A stretch of DNA of 14,744 nucleotides from Holophagae bacterium (GTDB lineage: Bacteria; Acidobacteriota; Thermoanaerobaculia; Thermoanaerobaculales; Sulfomarinibacteraceae), in NCBI GenBank assembly GCA_030637505.1, contig DAOWGJ010000038.1:1-14744 (forward strand), read 5' to 3'. Position numbers and translations under genes: made by a program. Below are positions 1 through 7,234 of this stretch, piece by piece; the stretch's first letter is position 1, and each line of letters opens with the position of its first letter. The notes below the pieces were generated by a model. The model did not search any database. It was not told where the DNA came from and saw nothing but the letters and a program-made list of their open reading frames with translations.

Positions 1-62
1 CGACCGCATCCGCGACAGGGGCCGCAATCCGTGACCGGGAACAGGCCTGCCTCCCAGCCCCC

Positions 63-96
63 AAAGAAAAAAAGCGGGAGGTCATCGACCTCCCGC
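63..96 (-). terminator. Intrinsic terminator of the TonB receptor gene
   Basis: A perfect 10-bp stem (GCGGGAGGTC at 74-83 pairing with GACCTCCCGC at 87-96) has a 3-base loop. On the minus strand it is followed at once by a run of seven T (67-73 on the plus strand are all A), then C and more T. Its orientation and its position 36 bases after the receptor stop codon make it the rho-independent terminator of that leftward gene. Confidence 0.9.
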
Positions 97-98
97 CC

Positions 99-130
99 AG
101 CTGATAGCTGATAGCTGACAGCTGACAGCT
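99..130. repeat. Tandem 7-mer repeat AGCTGAY
   Basis: Four full units and a partial one run head to tail: AGCTGAT twice, AGCTGAC twice, then AGCT. The array fills the gap between the receptor stop codon and its terminator. The AGCT core is palindromic, so it could form small hairpins. Slipped-strand expansion is the likely origin; no function is evident. Confidence 0.8.
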
Positions 131-131
131 T

Positions 132-2285
132 CTAAAAGCGATACCCAATCGAAGCCCTCAAATACCGGCCCGGCTCGGGGCGCAGGTTATAGGGTTCGGA
201 GTAGAGTTCATTGAAGATATTGCCCAGCGTGGCTCGAAGGCTCAGGCCCCCGTCGAAGTGGTAGCCGGCCCGAAGGTCCGCGGTGATGAAATCGCCGATC
301 GGCGCCTCGTCTTCGGGCTCGCCGATATTCTCGGGTGAGGGAACACGGGTCTGTTCGCCGACGAAACGTGCGTTGGCCTCGACCCACCAACTGGGGGCGT
401 TGTAGCGCAGGCCGAGCACGAACTTCCACGGGGGGATGAAGCCCAGCGGCTCACCGGTTTTGTCATCGTCGCCTTCGGTGTAGGAGAAATTGGTGATCAG
501 GGTCCACCTTTCGTACATCAGCGTCTCGAGCTCAATCTCGATGCCCTTGACGGTGGCGTCCTCGATGTTGTCGTATTGGATCAATTCGAGGCCGGTGATG
601 GGGTCCGGTCCCAATTCGACGAAGGTGATGAAGTCCTGGATGTCGTTGTAGAACACGTTGACGCCGCCGTAATAGCGGTCGTAGCGGACCTTGAAGCCCA
701 ATTCGTAGTTGAGGGAGCTTTCGGAGGTCAGGTCGGGATTCTGCACGACCCAGAAACCCGGTTCGGAGACGCTGCCGGTGAAGGCGCGTTCCTGGATGTT
801 GGGCGCACGGAATCCGCGGGCGATCAGGCCGGTCAGTTCAACGTTGGGCGCCACAGTGTACATCGCTCCGATGTTTCCGGAGATATCAGAGTCCGTGACG
901 TCAAAGGGCTCGCCGACGTAGTTGGGATCGTCTTCCGACTTGAAGACGAAACGGTCACCGCGAAGACCACCGAGGATCCGGAGTTTTTCTGTCGCCTGCC
1001 ACTCGTCTTGGAGATAGAGGCCGAGGCCTTCCTGGTAGCTCTTCGGCACCGAAACGTTGTTGTTTCCGGGCATCCAGGAAAAGTCGTTCAGGGTCTCGTC
1101 TTCGAGGTCGTCCCGGTAGAAATCCAAACCCACCGTCAGGTGGTGAGCCCCCAGGTCGGTGACGCCCTGGGTGTTGAACCCGAATGTGTCGATGTTGGAT
1201 TTCGTCAGGGTATGGATGAAAAACCCCGGAAAGGGATCGATGAACATCTTGCTTTCTTTGATGACGCTCTGGTAATAGCCGGAGACGGAGATGTTGTTGA
1301 ATCCCCATGCCGGCCCGCTGTCCCAGCCGACGCCGATCTTGTCGCGGTCAAATCGGGGGAAATTGATGTCGACGCCGCTGGTCTCCGGGTCGAAGCTGGG
1401 GAAGCCGATGTCGTCGGTACGAACCACCTCGAAATTGGTCTTGAAGACGCCGCTGTCACCAGTCAGGATGCGGAAGCCGCCCTGCACACTGGCCTGTTCC
1501 ATGCCGCTGTTGGGTACCGTACCGTCCGGCAGAACGTACTCCGAGTAATAGGGTGAGTCTGCGGCCTCCTTGGGCGCCTTATAGTCGCCGGCCGTCTCCC
1601 ACCCGACGCTGAGGTTGAAGCCCCAGCCGGCGCCGTTGCCGCGGATGTCGGCGTGCACGGTGCTGGAGTCCGCCGCGGAGCCGTATTCGTAATTCAGGCT
1701 GTGGTGCATCTCGAAAGTCTGGGCGCCGAGGTCCGGCTTTTTGGTGATGATGTTGATGACGCCGCCCATGGCGTCCGATCCGTAGAGCACCGAGGCGGGT
1801 CCACGCATGACCTCGATGCGTTCGACCTCGCTGAGGTCGACCAGGCCCGGCTGGATGCCGGCGAAGATCGTACTCTCACGGGCGTTGTTGAGGCGTTGGC
1901 CGTCGACCAGGATCAAGACCCGGTTCGAACTCATGCCGCGGATGACCGGCAGGCCGCGAAAGGGGCCTTCCCCCTGGACATCCACTCCAGGAAGCTCTTT
2001 GAAGAGGTCCGCCATTTTCTCAGGCTGACGATCCGCGATCTGTTCGGCGTCGATGACCGAGATGGCGGCCGGAGTCTGGGATGAGGCCTGCTCCTGGCGG
2101 CTGGCCGTGACGACAACCCGGTCCTTGAAGACCCGCTTGCCGTCCTTCTCCTCGGTCTTGGGGTCCTCCTCGGTGGCCTCGGCGTCCGCACCGACAACAG
2201 CCGTATCGGCGGCGACGTCTCCAGAGGCCCAGATCGCAGGGACGGTCAGAACTGTGAAAATAATTGCAAGGGTCGTGATTCGCAT
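132..2285 (-). CDS. TonB-dependent outer-membrane receptor
   Basis: A 717-residue outer-membrane active transporter that takes up a scarce ligand (siderophore, cobalamin, metal chelate or similar) using energy from TonB/ExbB/ExbD. The ATG at 2285 is chosen because AAGGAGGA lies 6 bases upstream; an in-frame ATG 13 codons earlier lacks this. Residues 1-20 form a signal peptide (MRITTLAIIFTV...). A TonB-box-like segment DRVVVTASR is near residues 55-63. The plug domain spans about 70-185 and shows the hallmarks LPGVDVQG, PVIRGMSSNRVLILVDGQRL, ERIEVMRGPASVLYGSDAMGGVINI. The rest is a 22-stranded barrel ending in a C-terminal Phe (LRASIGYRF), the usual BAM recognition end. Architecture is closest to the BtuB/CirA/FepA-like group. 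The ligand cannot be told from sequence, and no transport operon partners are adjacent. Confidence 0.95.
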   Translation of the reverse strand: MRITTLAIIFTVLTVPAIWASGDVAADTAVVGADAEATEEDPKTEEKDGKRVFKDRVVVTASRQEQASSQTPAAISVIDAEQIADRQPEKMADLFKELPGVDVQGEGPFRGLPVIRGMSSNRVLILVDGQRLNNARESTIFAGIQPGLVDLSEVERIEVMRGPASVLYGSDAMGGVINIITKKPDLGAQTFEMHHSLNYEYGSAADSSTVHADIRGNGAGWGFNLSVGWETAGDYKAPKEAADSPYYSEYVLPDGTVPNSGMEQASVQGGFRILTGDSGVFKTNFEVVRTDDIGFPSFDPETSGVDINFPRFDRDKIGVGWDSGPAWGFNNISVSGYYQSVIKESKMFIDPFPGFFIHTLTKSNIDTFGFNTQGVTDLGAHHLTVGLDFYRDDLEDETLNDFSWMPGNNNVSVPKSYQEGLGLYLQDEWQATEKLRILGGLRGDRFVFKSEDDPNYVGEPFDVTDSDISGNIGAMYTVAPNVELTGLIARGFRAPNIQERAFTGSVSEPGFWVVQNPDLTSESSLNYELGFKVRYDRYYGGVNVFYNDIQDFITFVELGPDPITGLELIQYDNIEDATVKGIEIELETLMYERWTLITNFSYTEGDDDKTGEPLGFIPPWKFVLGLRYNAPSWWVEANARFVGEQTRVPSPENIGEPEDEAPIGDFITADLRAGYHFDGGLSLRATLGNIFNELYSEPYNLRPEPGRYLRASIGYRF

Positions 2286-2323
2286 GGCTGTCCTCCTTGG
2301 GGTCGACTTGTCCCCCCAACGCA

Positions 2324-2352
2324 ATTTACGATAGATTGGCGCGTCCTCTCAA
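2324..2352 (-). promoter_or_regulatory. Candidate sigma-70-type promoter of the TonB receptor
   Basis: On the minus strand TTGAGA (2352-2347) is followed after exactly 17 bases by GTAAAT (2329-2324). It lies about 40 bases upstream of the receptor start codon, in a locally AT-rich stretch. The -10 match is only partial, so this is a suggestion. Confidence 0.3.
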
Positions 2353-2366
2353 ATATTTACGGACAG

Positions 2367-2411
2367 GTGACGTCCGTGACGAAGGTGTGACGGTGGTGAC
2401 ATTTGGGTGAT
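2367..2411. promoter_or_regulatory. Array of five GTGA(C/T) direct repeats, probable operator
   Basis: GTGAC starts at 2367, 2376, 2387 and 2396, and GTGAT at 2407. The spacings alternate 9, 11, 9, 11, so the pattern repeats every 20 bases, close to two helical turns. It sits immediately upstream of the candidate receptor promoter and between two divergent genes. Such same-face direct repeats are typical of cooperative activator binding (OmpR/PhoB-type response regulators use direct repeats about 11 bases apart). The regulator is unknown. Confidence 0.45.
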
Positions 2412-2429
2412 GAAAGATGAAGATCAATC

Positions 2430-2505
2430 GTAGGGGTGGACCCCTGTGTCCGCCCCTTCCGGATCTGCCGGTCACGACAGGGCGGGCACGGGGACCCGCC
2501 CCTAC
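2430..2505. repeat. Pair of inverted short palindromic repeats (GTAGGGG family)
   Basis: Unit 2430-2456 starts GTAGGGGTGGACCCC and unit 2480-2505 ends GGACCCGCCCCTAC; they are inverted copies of one REP-like motif. Each unit is itself an imperfect hairpin (GGGTGGAC/GTCCGCCC type), and the pair could fold into a larger stem. Related copies lie at 4150-4177, 4204-4282 and 14023-14044. They are noncoding and sit in the divergent intergenic region, between the GTGAC array and the kinase gene. Confidence 0.85.
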
Positions 2506-2560
2506 AGACAGCTGGAGATTGTAGGTGCGACTAGAATGGTCCTCTGGAGAGGAGCGATCC

Positions 2561-4153
2561 ATGAACGACGATCGGAACGGTCGCAAGGACGATGTTGGTG
2601 GCGGGCCGAAGGACGAGGGCTCCTTCTTCGAGTCACGGACGATTGACATCCCGGCCCGGGACGGGACCACTGCTTCCCCGAATAATGATCCACTGCCACC
2701 GCTTCCCGATGCGACTGAGGAGCGCTACCGCGTTTTGGGGTCATTGGGTCATGGCGGCATGGCCGTCGTTGAGCTGGCGATCGACCATCGGCTTGACCGG
2801 CGTGTGGCGATCAAGAGGCTGCGCAAGGAACTGGCGAACAAGGACGAGGCCAGAGAGCGGTTCTTCACCGAGGCCACGATCCTGGCGGGGCTCGACCACC
2901 CCGGGGCCGTCCCGGTGTACGAGGCAGGACGGTTGCCGGACGGCGATCATTTTTATGCAATGAAGCGCGTCACCGGGCGTACCCTACGCGATGTTCTGAG
3001 GGAACGCATTCCAGACGATCTGCTCGACCACCGGGTCAAGGCAGGGCTCACCGAGATCTTCCTCAAGGTCTGCCAGACGGTCGCCGCCGCTCACAAACAG
3101 GGTGTGATCCACCGGGACCTCAAGCCAGAGAACATCATGGTGGACGATCTCGGAGTCGTCTTCGTGATGGACTGGGGCCTGGCCAAGAAGCTGAATGACG
3201 AGGGGGACGGGGACCCGGAAGCATCGCATAGGACACGGCTGGGCGCCGTCTTGGGAACCCCGGCCTACATGGCGCCGGAGCAGGCGCAAGGCAGGGCCAT
3301 GGAGGCCGATCGCCAGGCCGATGTTTTTTCCCTCGGTGTGATGCTCTACGAAATTCTGACGGGCAAAAATCCCTTTTTGGGCAAGACGGCACAGGACTCG
3401 ATGAAGGGCATCGTTCTGCACGATCCCGATGAGCCCAGCAAGGTCCAAGCCCGGACCAGCCGCGTTCTGTCGGCCATCTGCATGAAGGCGCTCCAAAAAG
3501 ACCCGTTCAGGCGCTACCCTTCTGCCGTTGAACTGGCAGAGGATTTGCGATCTCATCAGGAGTTCCGTCCTGTTTCCGCCTATTCGCTCCGACCGGTCGA
3601 TCGTCTGGTCAATTGGTCCCGTCGGCGTCCCCGTTTCGCAACGGTGGCGGCGACCCTGGCGGTCGTCTTGGTCGCTATCGGTTTGGGGACGGCGTTTCAG
3701 GCATCGGTCGAAAACACAATGGTAGCCGGGGGTTATGAGAGGATCGAAACGATTGACCGGAGGCTCGAGGACCTTCAATCTCAGGCGGAGGCGTTGTTGG
3801 CGCGCAAGGCAACCGCAGAATCAGGCGAGAACCTCGAGGTGATCTCGAAAGAGCTGGCCCTGGTCGAGGCCAGAATGGAGGCTGCGGAGAAGGCCGAGGT
3901 CGCCGTGGCGATGGCGATCACGGGCTTTACCATCTTCTCCCCGGATCAACAGGCACTGGAGATCATTCGGGACGGCCTCTTGGACGGCGTTCTGGATCAC
4001 GTTAAGGCCGGCAATCTCGAGCATGCAATCGCCCAGATCGAACTGGCCCTTGACTTTTCCAGGGGCCAGAACCTCTTTGGTTTCTCGGAGAATGAGGTTG
4101 GTACGCTCCGGGAAGAGCTGAGAAAGATCAAGGCTGAGATAGAAGACAGGTAG
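2561..4153 (+). CDS. Membrane-anchored Hanks-type Ser/Thr protein kinase
   Basis: A 530-residue signalling kinase predicted to sit in the inner membrane with a cytoplasmic catalytic domain. The ATG at 2561 is preceded by GGAGAGGAG; an upstream in-frame ATG at 2525 lacks this. Kinase domain about 55-335: P-loop G60-SLGHGGMAVV, ATP lysine K85 in VAIK, alphaC glutamate near E104, catalytic loop HRDLKPEN at 184-191, metal-binding D204 in DWG (instead of DFG), and APE at 238-240. All residues needed for activity are present. The DWG form is frequent in planctomycete, acidobacterial and myxobacterial kinases (family knowledge). One hydrophobic segment (about 359-379) is followed by a coiled coil (about 390-445) and a helical tail. 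No PASTA, WD40 or TPR sensor is seen, so the input signal is unknown. No phosphatase or forkhead partner is adjacent. The stop codon lies inside a palindromic repeat. Confidence 0.93.
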   Translation: MNDDRNGRKDDVGGGPKDEGSFFESRTIDIPARDGTTASPNNDPLPPLPDATEERYRVLGSLGHGGMAVVELAIDHRLDRRVAIKRLRKELANKDEARERFFTEATILAGLDHPGAVPVYEAGRLPDGDHFYAMKRVTGRTLRDVLRERIPDDLLDHRVKAGLTEIFLKVCQTVAAAHKQGVIHRDLKPENIMVDDLGVVFVMDWGLAKKLNDEGDGDPEASHRTRLGAVLGTPAYMAPEQAQGRAMEADRQADVFSLGVMLYEILTGKNPFLGKTAQDSMKGIVLHDPDEPSKVQARTSRVLSAICMKALQKDPFRRYPSAVELAEDLRSHQEFRPVSAYSLRPVDRLVNWSRRRPRFATVAATLAVVLVAIGLGTAFQASVENTMVAGGYERIETIDRRLEDLQSQAEALLARKATAESGENLEVISKELALVEARMEAAEKAEVAVAMAITGFTIFSPDQQALEIIRDGLLDGVLDHVKAGNLEHAIAQIELALDFSRGQNLFGFSENEVGTLREELRKIKAEIEDR

Positions 4154-4177
4154 GGCGGACACGGGGATCCGCCCTAC
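4150..4177. repeat. Palindromic repeat that supplies the kinase stop codon
   Basis: A perfect 10-bp stem, GTAGGGCGGA (4150-4159) with TCCGCCCTAC (4168-4177), has the 8-base loop CACGGGGA. It belongs to the same family as 2430-2505. The kinase TAG (4151-4153) is bases 2-4 of the repeat, so repeat insertion may have set the end of the protein. The stem may also act as a 3' end or stability element for the kinase mRNA. Confidence 0.85.
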
Positions 4178-4203
4178 ACCCAGGGTGATCGTAGATAGGA
4201 CAC

Positions 4204-4282
4204 GGGTGGACACGGGGGTCCACCCCTACGGCGGTCCAAATCCGTCTGACACTTCTGTAGGGGTGGACCCCCGTGTCCACCC
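4204..4282. repeat. Perfect 26-bp inverted repeat of two palindromic units
   Basis: The 26 bases at 4204-4229 are the exact reverse complement of 4257-4282, with a 27-base spacer. Each arm is also a self-complementary unit of the GTAGGGG family (GGGTGGAC...GTCCACCC). The element lies between convergent genes (kinase rightward, exported protein leftward) and could serve as a bidirectional mRNA end signal. Exact arm identity suggests recent formation or gene conversion. Confidence 0.9.
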
Positions 4283-4289
4283 AGCCTCG

Positions 4290-4835
4290 TTACCACTTCG
4301 TGATCTTGACCTTCGTTCCGTCGTCGGCGTTGACATCGACCAGCACGCCGGGGGAGGTATGGTGGAGCGCAGTCAACACCATTTTGGGTTCGAAGACCTC
4401 CCAGTCCCAGCGTTCGAGACTCTTGTAGATGCCGTCAAGAGGAACCGCACAGTGAACTTCTGCATCTTCCGCATCGACATCGATCAGGATCTTTCGACCC
4501 TTCTTGACGATGCTGACGGTCTCGTCAGGGGTCGTGACCTCGACCAGAACGCCGTCAGGGGCGTCGACCAGGCTGGAGAGCGCGGCCATCACGGCCTCCC
4601 GTTGGGCCCGGACCTCTTGAGGAACCTCCATTTCCTGTGTCACGTCATCGGGGATGAAGGCAACGGCGATATCCGCCACGACCAGGGGGAACGGCACCTT
4701 GAAGTGGATCGCTTCGGGTTCCGGCGTCTGGACGTCGACGATCACCCAGTCCATCAGCACGGTGGCCGCCCCAGGCCCGGCGACAGCCGCCAGGAGGATG
4801 GAGCCCAGGGTTGAAATTCCCTTTTGCCGGTTCAT
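4290..4835 (-). CDS. Exported protein with two YvlB/LiaX-like (SHOCT-like) repeats
   Basis: 181 residues with a hydrophobic N-terminus (residues 7-27, ISTLGSILLAAVAG), a signal peptide or anchor. The body holds two copies of one unit: a beta-strand, a V/L-P-L/F motif, a helix, then two strands separated by an acidic turn. Copy 1 (about 28-110) runs WVIVDV...VPFPLVVADIAVAFIP...GVLVEVTTPDETVSIV. Copy 2 (about 115-181) runs ILIDVDAEDAEVHCAVPL...GVLVDVNADDGTKVKI. The layout resembles the N-terminal region of YvlB/LiaX-type envelope-stress proteins; this is a recalled resemblance, not a search result. It starts 3 bases after the stop of the upstream paralogue, with only a weak GGAA site, so translational coupling is likely. 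Molecular role unknown. Confidence 0.75.
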   Translation of the reverse strand: MNRQKGISTLGSILLAAVAGPGAATVLMDWVIVDVQTPEPEAIHFKVPFPLVVADIAVAFIPDDVTQEMEVPQEVRAQREAVMAALSSLVDAPDGVLVEVTTPDETVSIVKKGRKILIDVDAEDAEVHCAVPLDGIYKSLERWDWEVFEPKMVLTALHHTSPGVLVDVNADDGTKVKITKW

Positions 4836-4838
4836 GGA

Positions 4839-5372
4839 TTATTCCACCCAGACACGCACGTTGGCGTCCGCCGAGGTCACCCGGACCAGATCGCCGACCG
4901 GCAGATCGTCGAAGGCCTTGAGAAGGGCAGCGATGTCGATTCGGTCCTCTTCGTCGATTTGAATGGCGTTGATGATCTGTGCGGGCAGGACGATTTCGAC
5001 CTGGGCCTGTTCATCGGTTTTCTGGTTGACCGTCACCAAGATAGTGTCGGCTTTCTTGGACACGTTGACATCGGCCTCGTCGGACTCGACCACAATGTAT
5101 TCGCCGTCAACCGCGTCCCTGATGGAGGAGAAGATTTCCATCCACTCGATGTCGATGTCTTCGGTGTGGAGGTGGACCTTGCCACCCTCGAAACCCTCGA
5201 CGTTGACTGCGCCGATGACCGAAAGCACCAGATTCAGTGGAAGGTGAACCTTGACGTTGGTATTCGACTCGTTCTCGGTGACGTGGACATTGAGCCACTT
5301 GCCGTCGGTTGCGCCTGCCACCAGACAGACCGCCATGAAGAGAGTTACCAGTACGAGAGTCTTGCGATGCAT
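4839..5372 (-). CDS. Exported paralogue with two YvlB/LiaX-like (SHOCT-like) repeats
   Basis: 177 residues. The ATG at 5372 is chosen for its strong AAGGAGG site 6-7 bases upstream and the signal peptide it opens (MHRKTLVLVTLFMAVCLVAGA, cleavage probable near residue 21). Two units match those in the next gene. Copy 1 (about 25-105): KWLNVHVTENESNTNVKV, HLPLNLVLSVIG, then GEYIVVESDEADVNV. Copy 2 (about 109-177): ILVTVNQ...VEIVLPAQIINAI, then GDLVRVTSADANVRVWVE. It is first in a two-gene leftward operon; the pair most likely arose by duplication and may form a periplasmic complex. No enzymatic residues stand out, which suggests a structural or binding role. Function unknown. Confidence 0.8.
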   Translation of the reverse strand: MHRKTLVLVTLFMAVCLVAGATDGKWLNVHVTENESNTNVKVHLPLNLVLSVIGAVNVEGFEGGKVHLHTEDIDIEWMEIFSSIRDAVDGEYIVVESDEADVNVSKKADTILVTVNQKTDEQAQVEIVLPAQIINAIQIDEEDRIDIAALLKAFDDLPVGDLVRVTSADANVRVWVE

Positions 5373-5429
5373 GATGAACCTCCTTCGTTCCTCGTATTGG
5401 TCAACGGCGGTTGTTCGAAAAGGTTCGCA

Positions 5430-5593
5430 AAACCTCAGATGAGTGGTTCTGCCGGATGAGCTGTGCCAAGATCTTGATGCTCTGGTTCTTGAAGAAAACG
5501 TAGGCATACCCGAGGTATATCGAGGCTTTCTGAAAGGGCCGGGGCGAAAGAGGTTGGTGCAGATCGCCGGTGAGAGCTGCTTATCTGAGGTTT
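5430..5593. repeat. 11-bp inverted repeat flanking a 142-bp noncoding segment
   Basis: AAACCTCAGAT at 5430-5440 is the exact reverse complement of ATCTGAGGTTT at 5583-5593. The segment lies just upstream of the leftward two-gene operon. It could be the ends of a small nonautonomous element or a long-range stem. No target-site duplication was seen. The inside shows no recognisable gene. Confidence 0.4.
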
Positions 5594-5596
5594 ATC

Positions 5597-5623
5597 AAAA
5601 AATTTGCGGGCCGAGGGGCCCGC
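5597..5623 (-). terminator. Intrinsic terminator facing the leftward operon
   Basis: The 7-bp stem GCGGGCC (5606-5612) / GGCCCGC (5617-5623) has a GAGG loop. On the minus strand it is followed by AAATTTTTT (5605-5597). It would stop leftward transcripts about 225 bases before the operon at 5372. No leftward gene lies directly upstream, so it may shield the operon from antisense transcription of the TPR gene, act as a leader attenuator, or mark a lost gene. Confidence 0.55.
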
Positions 5624-5831
5624 AGGAGGAAGGAGGAGGTAGAATTCTTGGGCCGGCTTCTGGTGGCCGGTTGCCTTTCTGTAAAGCAAAGCTCGTGCCA
5701 ATTTTATTTCACAGCCGTTTTTCGCCGTTCTCACGGGCCTTTCCTCATTTCGAGGGAATGGAGGCCCGCGGCATTGGGGCGCTGTGTTGTGCCGCCTGCT
5801 CCCGGCCGGCGTGCCGTTTTGGCGTAGCCTG

Positions 5832-7085
5832 ATGCGGAGGACCCGCCTTTGGCCCGTAATCCTGGTTGCGACCTTGGCCGTCGCAGTCGAAGGCCTGGGC
5901 ACACTCGGATCCTGGGCCTGGGAAGAGGCGGCCGGGAAGTTACGCCGGGATGCCGATGCCGGCGTGGCCGTCATGATCGACTCTGTTCTGCTCAATTTGC
6001 CCTCGGCCGTGCAAAGATCCCGGCGGTTGGTCGCAGCCGATCTGGCGAGCGCAGAGCAAGGTCGCGCCGTGGAGGCGCTGGAGACTGTGGGTCGTCGACA
6101 GATACTCTGCATGGTCGCCCATCCGGAGGGCTACCTCAACCTCGCCAGGGCCCGGCTGATCCAGGGCCGGATCTTCGAAGGGCAGGCGGACCTTGCCGAG
6201 GCTCTTGAACGGAATCCGACCCAGCCGTTTGCCATCAGGTTGCTGGGTCTGGTAACCCTCTTTCAGGGGCGATTCGAGGAAGCGCTCGATCTTTTGGCTC
6301 GGGCGGAGGCGGTGGCGCCGGGTTATCGAGCGCCGCCGGTCGAGTTAACACCGGAAGACCAGGCACGAGTCAGGCTCAAAGGTATGGATCGTCGCCTGGA
6401 GATCTATCCGCGCCTTCGAGTGGAGACCCTGATCGCGATCGGTCAATCCCTTCGAGCGATGGGGCAGCCGGAGGAGGCTGAGCGGCGGCTGGAACTGGCG
6501 GCCGGCGATCCCCGGGCCGATCTGGTGAGAGCTCAATGGGCGCTGCTTGACGGGGATGCCCCTGCCGCGGCGGGAATGGCCCTGGGCCTGGCCCAGCAGC
6601 GAAGTCTGCCGGCGAGGATCAGGGCCTCGGCATGGTCGATTCTTGCCAGGGCACTGGAGGTCCAGGGCGACTCGCAGGGGGCGTTGGCCGCCGCGCAGCG
6701 GGCCCTCCGCCTCGCGCCCCAAAGTGCCGAGCCGTACCTGGCGCTGGCGCGAATCGCCCAAGGTCGGGGAGACATCGACCAGGCGGTCGATCACTTCCGC
6801 AGAGCCTGGGGGATGGATCCGTCCAACGTCAGTATTTTGTTGCAGTTTGCCCGCGCGGCCGAAAAGGTGGGGCTGAAAGCCGATGCCCGGCTGGCATTGG
6901 AACGGGCGGTGGATCTGAATTCCTGGGATACCGGCACCGTTCTTCAGCTCGTGGATTTCCAGTTGCGGACAGGCGCGCTGATGGAAGCGACCATGACCCT
7001 CTCGCGAGCCCTGGATCGCGCCCCCGCCGATCCGAAACTTCTGAGGATGGCTGAGCGGCTTCGGCGGGAGGTCAGGAAGCGATAG
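5832..7085 (+). CDS. Membrane-anchored TPR-repeat protein
   Basis: 417 residues from the ATG at 5832, which opens an N-terminal signal or anchor segment (MRRTRLWPVILVATLAVAVEG, residues 1-21). The Shine-Dalgarno match is poor, so the start is not certain. The rest is nearly all helical repeats with TPR character. Clearest are residues 101-128 (YLNLARARLIQGRIFEGQADLAEAL), 133-162 (AIRLLGLVTLFQGRFEEALDLLARA), 268-295 (SILARALEVQGDSQGALAAAQRALRL) and 301-329 (YLALARIAQGRGDIDQAVDHFRRAW), each with the usual A-x-G-x-x-x-A-x-x-x-x-x-A pattern and Pro at the unit end. TPR arrays are protein-protein scaffolds. The single anchor suggests the array faces the periplasm. It is a lone gene converging with trmJ; partner unknown. 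Confidence 0.85.
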   Translation: MRRTRLWPVILVATLAVAVEGLGTLGSWAWEEAAGKLRRDADAGVAVMIDSVLLNLPSAVQRSRRLVAADLASAEQGRAVEALETVGRRQILCMVAHPEGYLNLARARLIQGRIFEGQADLAEALERNPTQPFAIRLLGLVTLFQGRFEEALDLLARAEAVAPGYRAPPVELTPEDQARVRLKGMDRRLEIYPRLRVETLIAIGQSLRAMGQPEEAERRLELAAGDPRADLVRAQWALLDGDAPAAAGMALGLAQQRSLPARIRASAWSILARALEVQGDSQGALAAAQRALRLAPQSAEPYLALARIAQGRGDIDQAVDHFRRAWGMDPSNVSILLQFARAAEKVGLKADARLALERAVDLNSWDTGTVLQLVDFQLRTGALMEATMTLSRALDRAPADPKLLRMAERLRREVRKR

Positions 7086-7234
7086 CTAAGAGCGCTTCGC
7101 GCAGGAAAAGGGGAGGAAAACAATCTCCTTATGCGCGCAGCGCACCTATCGCTGAGGGTCGGCAGGGCATTGGCCTCGGTGACACTCATACTTTGAGAGG
7201 CGTAAGGGCCAAGGCCATGGCGAGTCTCAGCGAT
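7078..7234. other. Two mutually exclusive hairpins at a convergent gene junction
   Basis: AGCGATAG (7078-7085, including the TPR stop codon) pairs with CTATCGCT (7146-7153), enclosing GCGCTTCGCGCA (7092-7103) that pairs with TGCGCGCAGCGC (7132-7143) with one mismatch. Alternatively ATCGCTGAG (7148-7156) pairs with CTCAGCGAT (7226-7234, including the trmJ stop codon), enclosing GGCATTGGCC / GGCCAAGGCC with one mismatch. The two structures compete for 7148-7153. There is no T-run, so it is not a classic terminator. It probably protects or defines the 3' ends of both convergent transcripts. Confidence 0.6.

Noticed and set aside
576..1556. 326-residue open frame on the plus strand
   Set aside because: It lies wholly opposite the TonB receptor gene, whose plug and barrel motifs are unmistakable. 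The plus-strand product has no recognisable domain and is a high-GC shadow.
2984..3778. 264-residue open frame on the minus strand
   Set aside because: It is antisense to the kinase catalytic domain, with low-quality composition and no motif.
5443..5832. 129-residue open frame on the plus strand, first part fairly protein-like (DELCQDLDALVLEENVG)
   Set aside because: There is no ribosome-binding site and no recognised domain, and composition turns to Arg/Pro/Cys-rich after about 60 residues. A gene remnant is possible but cannot be supported.
5435..6112. 225-residue open frame on the minus strand
   Set aside because: It overlaps the TPR gene antisense and crosses the terminator-like hairpin. 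It has Ser/Arg/Pro-rich shadow composition.
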